Shown in pieces: positions 6,274-13,430 of a stretch of DNA of 17,528 nucleotides. The stretch comes from an uncultured Eubacteriales bacterium (GTDB lineage Bacteria; Bacillota; Clostridia; Lachnospirales; Lachnospiraceae): the NCBI GenBank assembly GCA_900321525.1, contig ONWL01000049.1:1-17528 (forward strand), read 5' to 3'. Every line of letters begins with the position of its first letter. Position 1 is the stretch's first letter. The translations under genes were made by a program, and so were the position numbers. The notes under the pieces were generated by a model, which searched no databases, was not told where the DNA came from, and worked only from the letters and a program-made list of their open reading frames with translations.

Positions 6274-7318
6274 AAACAGAATGGCTATACTGAATTTCTT
6301 CCTGTTCGATGTCGATCAACCACACATTTTTTGCAGATGCAAATAAAATCGGCGCATGTGTAGTTGCAATAAACTGTACCTTGGGAAATGTTTGACGCAG
6401 TGCGTCAATCACCTTCCACTGCCACTTAGGATGCAGATGCATATCCAACTCATCAATCAACACAATACCGGCAGTCTCCGTCACCTGAGATAATAAAAAT
6501 GGATTCAATACTGCCATACGATAGGCAATATCAAAGACCATCCAAATCAGAGATTGGTAACTAGCGCTGAGATTGGATACGGGCTGAATCACTTCTTTTT
6601 CCCGATACATCAATTCTTCTAACTGCTTATCATAGAAAATCTCATACTGTTCCCCATGATCCATATACCCCATAAAATTGGACACAGCCTTTTTTACAGC
6701 CTCATACTCTGCAATTTTTGTTTCTTTCTGCCACGCCACCTGCTCCATTTTCACGCACCAGTTCAGAAGCAATTTGATATTAGAAGCCTCCGACAATGTA
6801 TCCGTATACCCTACTGTCCGCGTATAACGTTTCCTGAAAACATCCTGTACCTTGTCACGCTTTTGTGACCACACACGCCCTGCCCCCTGATAGCAGATAA
6901 TTGGAAGACAAGTATCCTGTTGGTTTGACATTTGCTCTGCCAGTTTTACAATTTCACGAGGTTGTATGTTACTTCGGGATGCCTGTATACTTGACCTGCC
7001 TCTTATCCAGGAAATCATCTTGTTCTGCTCTGGAAACTCTGCTGTCAATGCAACTTCTACCGGCACTTGATATGCACAACTACAAGAACCCTCTCCGGTC
7101 ATCAGATATTGTCTGCGGATCTCTTCTTTTGAAAAATGTCTTGCGGCCACGCCCTCAATCCCTGCAAGAAATCCTCCAAGTCCAACTGCCAGTGCTTCCA
7201 AAATAGATGTTTTTCCTTTTCCATTTTCTCCTTTGATCAGATTAAATCCCGGACGAAATGTAAAATTCCACTCATCAATCCCTTTAAAATTTTTAATATG
7301 AGCCTCTGTGATTCTCAT
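6269..7318 (-). CDS. ptuA: Septu-type AAA/ABC-like ATPase (PtuA-like), frameshifted near 3' end
   Basis: A 349-residue SMC/ABC-like ATPase. It opens with MRITEAHIKNFKGIDEW, then Walker A GENGKGKTS (30-38), a signature-like NLSASYQS (249-256), Walker B GIVLIDELDMHLHP (284-297) and the switch His in IATTHAP (H321). This is the OLD-like architecture of PtuA, the ATP-binding partner of the HNH nuclease PtuB in Septu anti-phage systems. GGAGG before ATG 7318 fixes the start; the ATG 12 codons upstream lacks an RBS. The frame ends abruptly at EIQYSHSVF, and the missing C-terminal helices follow in another frame (6133-6273), so the protein lacks about 45 or more residues. The ATPase core is complete, but partner binding may be lost. 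A group II intron occupies its upstream leader. Confidence 0.82.
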   Translation of the reverse strand: MRITEAHIKNFKGIDEWNFTFRPGFNLIKGENGKGKTSILEALAVGLGGFLAGIEGVAARHFSKEEIRRQYLMTGEGSCSCAYQVPVEVALTAEFPEQNKMISWIRGRSSIQASRSNIQPREIVKLAEQMSNQQDTCLPIICYQGAGRVWSQKRDKVQDVFRKRYTRTVGYTDTLSEASNIKLLLNWCVKMEQVAWQKETKIAEYEAVKKAVSNFMGYMDHGEQYEIFYDKQLEELMYREKEVIQPVSNLSASYQSLIWMVFDIAYRMAVLNPFLLSQVTETAGIVLIDELDMHLHPKWQWKVIDALRQTFPKVQFIATTHAPILFASAKNVWLIDIEQEEIQYSHSVF

Positions 7319-7420
7319 AACCAACCTCCCTATGTTCCAATTTTTCAATGTCATGTATGCGTATTTCTTTTTTCAAAATCCTCTAGTAGATATGGGGATT
7401 ACTCCCCATACCCCTATACA

Positions 7421-7453
7421 AAACCGTACGTGCGCTATTAACGCATACGGCTT
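7421..7453 (-). ncRNA. Group II intron domain V
   Basis: A 33-nt hairpin beginning AAGCCGUAUGCG and ending GCGCACGUACGGUUU, with the AGC catalytic triad and the characteristic bulge before the last helix. The apical part, GCGUU-AAU-AGCGC, has a shorter loop than the usual GNRA tetraloop. This is the best single diagnostic for the intron. Confidence 0.85.
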
Positions 7454-7474
7454 TTCACTCTATATTTTCATACT

Positions 7475-8830
7475 CTATCTATAAAACAAACTTACCTTGA
7501 TACTTGGTTCCGGCAATGGAAATGTCCTAAGCAATCCATTAAAGAAAGTATCCTGCGTATAACTTCTTCTCTGACTTCTCCGATTAAGCCACTTATACAA
7601 CAACCATTTTGTCTGCATGAGAAAGTTCTTCACTTCCCTTGTATTGTCGGTTACACCATAATACTGATAGTGTCCCCTCAATTTCGCATTGATTGTTTTG
7701 AACAACTGCTCTAATGGCATTGTCCTGTGTGCCTTTATCCATTCTTTCATTGCTATGATTTTACTTCGGAATTTCTTCTTACTGGTCTTTACTCTACAAC
7801 GGTAAAACTGCTTCTTTCCGTCCATTCCGCAATAAAACGTGAAGCCAAGAAAGTCAAAGGTTTCTGGCTTTCCGTCTCCTCTTGCTTCCCGGTTTTGCCT
7901 GGCAAACCTCCCAAATTCCAGAATCTTTGTCTTTTCCTCTGCCAGTTCCAGCCCATATTTCCCAAAGCGTTCTTCCAGTTTCTCCTTGAATGTTTCTGCT
8001 TCGTATCTGTTCTGAAAACAGCAGACAAAATCATCACAGTAACGAATTAGATAGCATTCACCTCTGCACTGTCTCTTTACGATTACATCAAACCAGTTAT
8101 CCAGTACATAATGCAGATACACATTTGCAAGGATTGGACTGGCACCATTTCCCTGCGGGGTTCCCCGCTCACTGTCAAGATATCTGCCATTTTCCATGAT
8201 TCCCGCTTTTAGGAATTTCTCAATTATCTCGAGAAATTTCCTGTCTGCTATATCATGTGCCAGCATCTTCATCAGCCATTCATGGTCTACATGATCAAAG
8301 AATCCCCTGATATCTGCTTCCACCACGTAGTTCGTCTTTCGATACTGCACCATCTCTATGATTTCCCTTACTGCCTGATGGCAGTTCCTATTTGGTCGGA
8401 ATCCGAAACTCTCATTGTAAAACTTTGGCTCATAGATTTGTTCCAGTATCTGTGCAACCGCATTTTCCACCAGTTTATCTTCATAGCATGAAATTCCCAG
8501 CGGTCTCATTTTTCCCTTTGTTTCTTTCGGGATATAGACACGCCTTGTTGGATTCGGTCGGTAGCTTCCGTTTTTCATCCGTTTCACTAGATTCGCAAGA
8601 TTTTCCTCCAGATTCTGCCCGTATTCCTCTTTTGTTACCTTATCAATTCCATAGGCTTTCTCCTTATCCATCGTTTTATGAATCGCTTTCAGCGTATCTT
8701 CATTAATGTAGGATGCCAGATTCTGTACTCTCTTGTCGGTTCTGTTTGCTTTTGCGATATTGTACTGTATTCCAAGCAATTCATTTACCATGTCCTTCAG
8801 CTCTCTTTCGTCTGCATAGTTCCTAACCAC
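7475..8830 (-). CDS. ltrA: Group II intron-encoded reverse transcriptase/maturase
   Basis: A 451-residue intron-encoded protein. RT blocks include RPLGISCYEDKLVENAV (109-125), FGFRPNRNCHQAV (142-154), EADIRGFFDHVDH (171-183, first catalytic Asp at 173), GTPQGNGASPILANVYLHYV (223-242) and RYCDDFV (263-269, catalytic DD). The thumb/maturase domain X is near 380-440, with LRGHYQYYG and LYKWLNRRSQRRSYT. There is no C-terminal HNH/endonuclease domain, so mobility would rely on RNA pairing and RT activity, as in endonuclease-minus lineages. The annotated start is GTG 8830 without a good Shine-Dalgarno; ATG 13 codons downstream is an alternative. Cys replaces the usual Ala in YADD, which still leaves both catalytic aspartates. 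It assists splicing and retrohoming of the surrounding intron. Confidence 0.9.
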   Translation of the reverse strand: MVRNYADERELKDMVNELLGIQYNIAKANRTDKRVQNLASYINEDTLKAIHKTMDKEKAYGIDKVTKEEYGQNLEENLANLVKRMKNGSYRPNPTRRVYIPKETKGKMRPLGISCYEDKLVENAVAQILEQIYEPKFYNESFGFRPNRNCHQAVREIIEMVQYRKTNYVVEADIRGFFDHVDHEWLMKMLAHDIADRKFLEIIEKFLKAGIMENGRYLDSERGTPQGNGASPILANVYLHYVLDNWFDVIVKRQCRGECYLIRYCDDFVCCFQNRYEAETFKEKLEERFGKYGLELAEEKTKILEFGRFARQNREARGDGKPETFDFLGFTFYCGMDGKKQFYRCRVKTSKKKFRSKIIAMKEWIKAHRTMPLEQLFKTINAKLRGHYQYYGVTDNTREVKNFLMQTKWLLYKWLNRRSQRRSYTQDTFFNGLLRTFPLPEPSIKVSLFYR

Positions 8831-9319
8831 TTGAAGCTATAAAGTGCACAGCCCTTTTCTCCATCTGCTTTCACAGACTTCTTCGATACTATGGCTGTGT
8901 CGGACTTCCTGTCACTCATTTGGATTCCTGACGCATTCCTTTGTTTTGGTTTCCATACCTCCTGCAAGGAAATGACAGGACCTCAGCTGTTCCGATAACA
9001 TACTTATCATCAACCTCGCCAAGCTCTCGGACTGGGGGATGCCATTATGACCTCGCACTATCGGTCATAACAGTGTTGTCTGCTGTGATATATAACACAT
9101 CGACCATTTCCAACCTCATAATAATTTCCCAGCTCAATCACTTCACTTTCGTTTCGGCTCTGTTGCTCCCTGTCCTACGCTTAAATCTGACGTTACCGCT
9201 TCGACTCCAAGGACTCGGTACAGGCGGTTTGCTAGACCTTCCAAGGCTTGCAGAAAAAAATCTTCCGCTCGCCAGGGGAAATCAGCTATGCTGATTTCGC
9301 AGCTCGCACATATAACTGT

Positions 9320-9350
9320 ATCATACCACATCATCCATTGTCTTTGTCAG
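9320..9350 (-). promoter_or_regulatory. Extended -10 promoter for ptuAB, just upstream of the intron
   Basis: On the minus strand, CTGACA (9345-9350) and the extended -10 TGG-TATGAT (9328-9320) form a plausible promoter; the 19-bp spacer is long but the TGn extension compensates. Initiation near 9313 would leave only about 4 nt of exon before the intron boundary at 9309. Removing the intron would place ptuA about 65 nt downstream of this start. Confidence 0.5.
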
Positions 9351-9369
9351 AAAATTTGAAAAAGAGCCA

Positions 9370-9416
9370 AAAAAAAGAACCGTGTATCCAAACTCATTTG
9401 GACACACGGTTTTTTT
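9370..9416 (-). terminator. Strong terminator downstream of the ABC exporter operon
   Basis: CCGTGT-A-TCCAAA (9380-9392) and TTTGGA-C-ACACGG (9397-9409) form a long stem around a CTCA loop, with A runs on one side and T runs on the other, so U-tracts follow in both directions. It ends transcription from the exporter gene and separates that operon from the ptuAB promoter. Confidence 0.85.
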
Positions 9417-9509
9417 ACATATGCTTTCTCAAAAAATTCAGTTTTCAGTTCTACTTTGCTGCTCATTGCACCGCAGTACGGGTACACACTGAATGCATTT
9501 TTTCCTGTC

Positions 9510-11336
9510 CTACTCTGCATCCAATGCCTTGCGGAACTGTGTCTCATACAACTCTGTATACGTGCCCCCAGCTTTCACTAACTCTGAATGAACACCCCGC
9601 TCTACGATTTGTCCGTCCTTTACCACCAGAATTTCATCTGCCGCAAGGATGGTAGACAAACGATGGGCAATGAGAATACTGGTTCTGGAATCGATGATGG
9701 GGTCGATGGCTTCCTGAATCTTGTTTTCTGAAATAGAATCCAGAGAAGCGGTTGCTTCATCAAAAATCAACAATGCCGGTTCTTTCAGCAATACACGTGC
9801 AATGGCAATCCGCTGTTTCTCTCCGCCGGACAGCTTCAGACCTCTGTTGCCTACCACTGCATCCAAACCTTCCTGCTGCTTCTCGATCAATTCATAGATA
9901 TTTGCCTTTTTGCAGGCTTCGATCAGTTCTGCTTCTGTGGCATCCGGCTTGGCGTACAGCAGATTTTCCCGGATGGTGCCATGAAACAGATAAGTTTCCT
10001 GGCTGACGATGCCGATATTGTCCCGCAAAAATTTCAGATCCAACTGCCGCACGTCTATGCCGTCAAACGTCACCCGTCCTTCTGACACATCATACAATCG
10101 AGGGATCAGGTGGATCATGGTACTCTTACCGGAACCGGATGGTCCTACGATGGCAATGCATTTGCCGCTGTCTAACTGAAAACTCACATCTTTTAAGATC
10201 GTCCGCTCTCCATCGTAAGAAAATCCCACATGATCAAATGCCACACTTCCCTCTGCCTTTGCCGGTATGACGGCATCCTCTGCGTTCTGAATCTCAATGG
10301 GCATATCGAAATAGGCAAAGATTCTGGTAAACAATGCCATCGACCGAATCCACTCTACCTGAATGTTCAATAAAGAATTCACCGGTCCATACATCCTGCC
10401 AAGCAATGCCACCAGTACGGTCACATCACCCACTGACAAATCCGCATCGTATTGCATCATCAAAATCCCGCCTACCAGATACAAAAGCATCGGTCCCACA
10501 CTGGAAAAAGTATTGATGATGACAGCACCCCACCGTCCTGCCATACTCTCCCGAATGTTCAGACGGATCATCCGTTCATTTACATCTTTATAACGGTTAT
10601 ACTCATAGTCTTCCCTGCCAAACAGTTTGACAAGCAGCTGTCCGCTGACAGACAAGGTTTCATTTAAAATCCCATTGATTTGATCATTGCACTCCTGGGC
10701 TTCTCTGGTCAGCGTCCATCTGGTCTTGCCTGCCCATCTGGTGGGAATCAGAAACAGAGGGATCACCATTGCCCCCACCGTAGCCAGGATCCAGTTTTCC
10801 CGGTACATGATGACCACTGCCGCCACTAATGTAATGGCATTGGACAGGATCGACGTAAAGGTGTTGGTGATGACACGCTCCACTCCTGCAATGTCGCTGG
10901 TCATACGGGTGATGATATCGCCCTGATTGTTAGATGTAAAAAAACTTTGGGACATCTGCTGCAAATGCCGGAACATCTTATTGCGCATGTCATATGTAAT
11001 GTGCTGGGCGATCCAGTTGTTCAGATAACTCTCTGCCACACGAATCAGATTTGCTGCCAATGTCACGCCCAAAGACAGTAAAATCAGGGTAATCAGCATA
11101 TTTAAATTTCTGTCGATCAACCCCCGATCGATGATCTGACCGGTCAATACCGATGGCAGCAGGCTCAATACGGAGGACAGCACAATACATCCCAGCACGA
11201 TGACCATCTGCTTCCAGTAAGGCACCAAATATGAAAACACACGCTTTAACAGGGCACCTGTCACCTTGGGACGATTTGCCTTCTCTTCTTCTGTCAAAAA
11301 AAATTTATTTACATTTCTTCCGTTTCCTGGCGGCAT
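9510..11336 (-). CDS. Half-size ABC exporter (membrane domain fused to ATPase), multidrug type
   Basis: A 608-residue protein: six membrane helices within about residues 30-340, then a nucleotide-binding domain with Walker A GPSGSGKST (398-406), signature LSGGEKQR, Walker B LLIFDEATASLD and switch His in LIAHRLST. All catalytic residues are canonical, so a homodimer would be active; many relatives are encoded as adjacent heterodimer pairs, but no second half-transporter is in the window. AGGAG with 6-nt spacing supports ATG 11336 over an out-of-frame ATG at 11341. It follows the esterase gene by 42 bp and ends at the terminator at 9370-9416. Together with the MerR-like gene upstream this resembles a MerR-controlled drug or lipid exporter operon; the substrate cannot be told from sequence. 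Confidence 0.92.
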   Translation of the reverse strand: MPPGNGRNVNKFFLTEEEKANRPKVTGALLKRVFSYLVPYWKQMVIVLGCIVLSSVLSLLPSVLTGQIIDRGLIDRNLNMLITLILLSLGVTLAANLIRVAESYLNNWIAQHITYDMRNKMFRHLQQMSQSFFTSNNQGDIITRMTSDIAGVERVITNTFTSILSNAITLVAAVVIMYRENWILATVGAMVIPLFLIPTRWAGKTRWTLTREAQECNDQINGILNETLSVSGQLLVKLFGREDYEYNRYKDVNERMIRLNIRESMAGRWGAVIINTFSSVGPMLLYLVGGILMMQYDADLSVGDVTVLVALLGRMYGPVNSLLNIQVEWIRSMALFTRIFAYFDMPIEIQNAEDAVIPAKAEGSVAFDHVGFSYDGERTILKDVSFQLDSGKCIAIVGPSGSGKSTMIHLIPRLYDVSEGRVTFDGIDVRQLDLKFLRDNIGIVSQETYLFHGTIRENLLYAKPDATEAELIEACKKANIYELIEKQQEGLDAVVGNRGLKLSGGEKQRIAIARVLLKEPALLIFDEATASLDSISENKIQEAIDPIIDSRTSILIAHRLSTILAADEILVVKDGQIVERGVHSELVKAGGTYTELYETQFRKALDAE

Positions 11337-11378
11337 ACCATGCTCCTTTCTCTCATTTGCATCATATAGGCAATTGCA

Positions 11379-12074
11379 TCATCTGTTTAACAGCCATGCA
11401 AATCCCTTTGCCATCCGCAGTTCCGAATCCACAAAATGATTGCCCGGATTCCATTCCAATATACTTTCCTGTACTTCATTTGTCTCCATAAAAATTTCCT
11501 GCTGTTTACGGATGGCAGTCCCTACTCTGGCCATCACTTGATTTCTGGTTCGTTCTTCCCGGTCTCCCAAGCTGAGATACACCAATGGACTCTGCATGGT
11601 ATGTGACCGGATGAAATCTTCCCAGTCAGGAAACCAGACAGAGGGGGACACACCTGCAATGCCGGCAAAGACATCTGTCTGGTATCCACTCCACAACGCA
11701 AACAGTCCAGAAAGAGAATAACCGCCCAGATAATATTTCAATGGATCCTTTTCTCCATACCATTTGTTTAATTCCGGAATCAGTGCTTCTATCACAAAAG
11801 CCAATGTCTCCTTTGCGCCTGCCCCAAAAGATTCCCTGCCAAACACCGGCGGTGCCTGCCACGGAGACAGTTCCCGGTTCCAGTCTTTGATGAGAACTGC
11901 CGCCAGCAGAAACGAAACGTTTGTCGTCAATTCCTGAATCAGTTCTACTTCTTTGTCCAACACTTCCAGATCATGGGCATCTATCGCCTGCATCAGACAG
12001 TGGGTGACCTGCTGCTCATTCCCGATCTTGTATAAAAAACAATGCTTTTCTCCAATCATGCGTTCTGTTCTCAT
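11379..12074 (-). CDS. Alpha/beta-hydrolase, putative esterase
   Basis: A 231-residue hydrolase. The nucleophile elbow is GGYSLSG (Ser120); Asp171 in LSLGDREE and His213 in NPGNHF are placed to complete a Ser-Asp-His triad. There is no signal peptide, so it is probably cytoplasmic. Overall layout resembles the putative esterase / enterochelin-esterase-like group, but the substrate is unknown. ATG 12074 has only a distant AAAGGA; ATG 12059 is an alternative start. It is co-directional with the MerR gene upstream (103 bp) and the ABC exporter downstream (42 bp), probably one transcript. A short frame with a much better RBS overlaps its start (12016-12123). Confidence 0.82.
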   Translation of the reverse strand: MRTERMIGEKHCFLYKIGNEQQVTHCLMQAIDAHDLEVLDKEVELIQELTTNVSFLLAAVLIKDWNRELSPWQAPPVFGRESFGAGAKETLAFVIEALIPELNKWYGEKDPLKYYLGGYSLSGLFALWSGYQTDVFAGIAGVSPSVWFPDWEDFIRSHTMQSPLVYLSLGDREERTRNQVMARVGTAIRKQQEIFMETNEVQESILEWNPGNHFVDSELRMAKGFAWLLNR

Positions 12075-12123
12075 GGATCATTTGTCCTTTCCTGACACGT
12101 TCAATCACAACCGCTGTTCCCAT
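12016..12123 (-). other. Possible 35-codon leader ORF overlapping the esterase start
   Basis: AGGAGA (12129-12134) lies 5 nt before ATG 12123, the best ribosome-binding site in this stretch. The frame encodes 35 residues (MGTAVVIERVRKGQM...) and ends inside the esterase gene in another frame. It could be a coupling peptide that loads ribosomes for the esterase, or mark a lost N-terminal extension after a frameshift. No homology is claimed. Confidence 0.25.
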
Positions 12124-12177
12124 CTTATTCTCCTGTCGCAACTGTTTCACACCTTTACTCTCAAACAGCTACTACTA

Positions 12178-12591
12178 TCATTCTGACTGATTTCGAATGA
12201 TTCTTAAAAAACGATCTACATATCTTTGATCCAAATCACAATCTTCCCAGCCTTCTTCCGAGGATACTTTTGGAATCCCTAATTTGACCAATGCCTGATC
12301 GAACTCTTCTAATTCCAGATAGGTATCATGCTCATATCGCACAATTTTTTCATTTGTATATGGAACAGAAAAAGTAACCTTTTTTCCATCCAACACAATA
12401 CGATAGGAAAACTGTCCCTTTTTCCTGGATTCCCGAAGTGCCAGAACGCTGTGCCCAAATCCTGCCTCAATCTGTTCTACATCCCCATAAGAATAGTGAA
12501 TGCCAAAGGGGTGCAGCGGCGTATGGCGAATCACTTCCGTTTCTGTTACAAATGTGACGCTGCTCAAACAACCATACAATCGGTGCCCCAC
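12178..12591 (-). pseudogene. Displaced C-terminal domain of the MerR-type protein
   Basis: A frame overlapping the end of the MerR frame by 125 bp. From about VTFVTETEVIRHTPLHPFG onward it is coherent: GIHYSYGDVEQIEAGFG, YRIVLDGKKVTFSVPYT, YLELEEFDQALVKLGIP and a final RFLRIIRNQSE. It looks like a beta-rich membrane-proximal domain that should follow a transmembrane segment of the MerR protein. No RBS precedes its ATG at 12591, which is probably not a true start. I read it as the separated 3' half of one gene, split by an indel or small deletion near 12560-12590. Confidence 0.55.
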
Positions 12592-13054
12592 AAACCAATG
12601 TCTGCAAGATCACTACACTGAGATTGGGGCAGAAAATGTCCCGCAATCCCTTCCGAAGTGTATCACCCTCTTCACTTTCCAGAAAATCAATGGATTCACT
12701 ATATTCATCCATCTTTTTGGCAAACAGTTCTTTCCTGCAATCCCTAGCAAGCGCATGGCACATATCCCGCTTCTCTAAAGACGTGTCACTTTCTCGTTCC
12801 AGCTGCTGTGCTTTTTGCATTAATGTTTCGTGAAGTTCCACATTGGTTTGCCCCATCATCGGTTTGATTTCCTCTACTCCAAACCCAAGATAACGGAGCA
12901 GTTTGATCAATTTTAACTGATGAATGTCCTCTTCCGTATAATTGCGGTAAGAATTCTGCTCATCCCGCCTGACTTGAATGAGTCCTTTTCCCTCGTAGTA
13001 ACGTATACTTTTGGCTGTCAGTCCTGTTAATTTTTCAGCTTCCTTGATGGTCAT
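12467..13054 (-). CDS. MerR-family regulator, frameshifted after the DNA-binding and helical region
   Basis: A 195-residue frame. Residues 1-70 are a classic MerR winged-helix domain (IKEAEKLTGLTAKSIRYYE, then YRNYTEEDIHQLKLIKLLRY), followed by a coiled-coil-like region (about 75-125) and a hydrophobic segment LSVVILQTLVCGAPIVWLF (about 149-167). After this the frame degenerates into NRNGSDSPYAAAPLWH and stops, while a protein-like continuation appears in another frame (12178-12591). An intact ancestor was probably a MerR regulator with a membrane segment and C-terminal sensor domain. AGGA precedes ATG 13054. The DNA-binding half and its promoter with palindromic operator (13128-13158) are intact, so the truncated product may still bind. 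It heads the esterase-exporter operon. Confidence 0.78.
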   Translation of the reverse strand: MTIKEAEKLTGLTAKSIRYYEGKGLIQVRRDEQNSYRNYTEEDIHQLKLIKLLRYLGFGVEEIKPMMGQTNVELHETLMQKAQQLERESDTSLEKRDMCHALARDCRKELFAKKMDEYSESIDFLESEEGDTLRKGLRDIFCPNLSVVILQTLVCGAPIVWLFEQRHICNRNGSDSPYAAAPLWHSLFLWGCRTD

Positions 13055-13127
13055 CTGTTTCGTTCCTTTCTACTTACATTTCCATACTTTACACATCAAC
13101 CAGTGCATTTTTCACATGTACAGCCGT

Positions 13128-13158
13128 AATATACACCTTTCCCCAAGGGGAATGTCAA
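13128..13158 (-). promoter_or_regulatory. MerR-type promoter with 19-bp spacer and palindromic operator
   Basis: On the minus strand, TTGACA (13153-13158) and TATATT (13128-13133) are separated by 19 bp, the over-long spacer typical of MerR-activated promoters. Within it lies the perfect palindrome TTCCCCTTGGGGAA (13139-13152). MerR proteins twist such spacers to allow polymerase to open the promoter. It lies about 75 bp upstream of the MerR gene and reads into it, so autoregulation of the whole operon is likely. Confidence 0.85.
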
Positions 13159-13275
13159 GTTTTTACAAAATGATTTATCTGATATCAAATCAATGGTTTT
13201 CCTTTTCCCCTTCCGCTCAACGTGCTCCCTAAAAATATAACGGTTTATAAATACCAAAATCATAGCATTGATCAG

Positions 13276-13313
13276 ACGTAAATGCAACGCAAAATTTTAC
13301 GTCGCATTTACGT
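13276..13313. repeat. 38-bp near-perfect palindrome
   Basis: The sequence beginning ACGTAAATGCAACGCAAAA and its mirror TTTTACGTCGCATTTACGT meet at AAAA|TTTT (13294/13295). Only two symmetric positions fail to match as DNA, and both would pair as G-U in one RNA strand. GATC-containing flanks (TGATCA near 13269-13274 and TGATC near 13324-13328) extend the symmetry loosely. It lies in the gap between the MerR promoter and element B. Function unknown. Confidence 0.75.
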
Positions 13314-13334
13314 CGGTTGCGTTTGATCGGGTTT

Positions 13335-13387
13335 TACACATAAGTAAACTACTGTTTTCTCACTGCTTCCATTTATGTGTATTTTTT
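13335..13387 (+). terminator. Hairpin followed by T run, possible terminator
   Basis: TACACATAA (13335-13343) and TTATGTGTA (13373-13381) form a 9-bp stem around a 29-nt loop, then TTTTTT (13382-13387). The stem is AT-rich and the loop long, so termination would be weak. A TTGACA follows at 13396-13401 without a well-spaced -10. No gene lies immediately upstream on this strand. Confidence 0.3.
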
Positions 13388-13430
13388 CCTTTATCTTGAC
13401 AATACTATTTGTGAAATGAAATATATCTAT

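Larger units (their letters stand above)
7378..9309 (-). mobile_element. Group II intron with reverse transcriptase/maturase
   Basis: About 1.93 kb on the minus strand. The 5' end is GTGCGAGCTGCG at 9309, matching the group II GUGYG start. Domain V is at 7421-7453, and a domain VI hairpin follows with TATGGGG (7403-7409) pairing with CCCCATA (7391-7397) and a candidate bulged branch-point A at 7387. The 3' end is set at 7378 from the AY rule and the usual 7-8 nt distance from the branch A; it is uncertain by several bases. A candidate EBS1 loop TTATATAT (9088-9095, inside a GTG/CAC stem) can pair with the last exon bases TTATAT (9310-9315). The maturase ORF sits in domain IV. About 480 nt upstream of the ORF (8831-9309) is intron domains I-III, with no other gene. 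The intron lies in the sense orientation in the ptuAB leader. Confidence 0.85.

Noticed and set aside
5489..8830. RT + PtuA + PtuB as a retron-Septu defence system
   Set aside because: The RT has a maturase domain X and is flanked by a GUGCG intron 5' end, a domain V and a domain VI hairpin. No msr/msd-like RNA was seen. It is a group II intron beside a Septu pair.
8831..9309. Additional small genes upstream of the RT
   Set aside because: The open frames here are within intron domains I-III, lack RBSs, and the structural RNA explains the sequence.
11366..11375. GGCAATTGC near the esterase/exporter junction as a third element terminus
   Set aside because: It is an isolated short match without an inverted partner at a suitable distance in the 42-bp gap.
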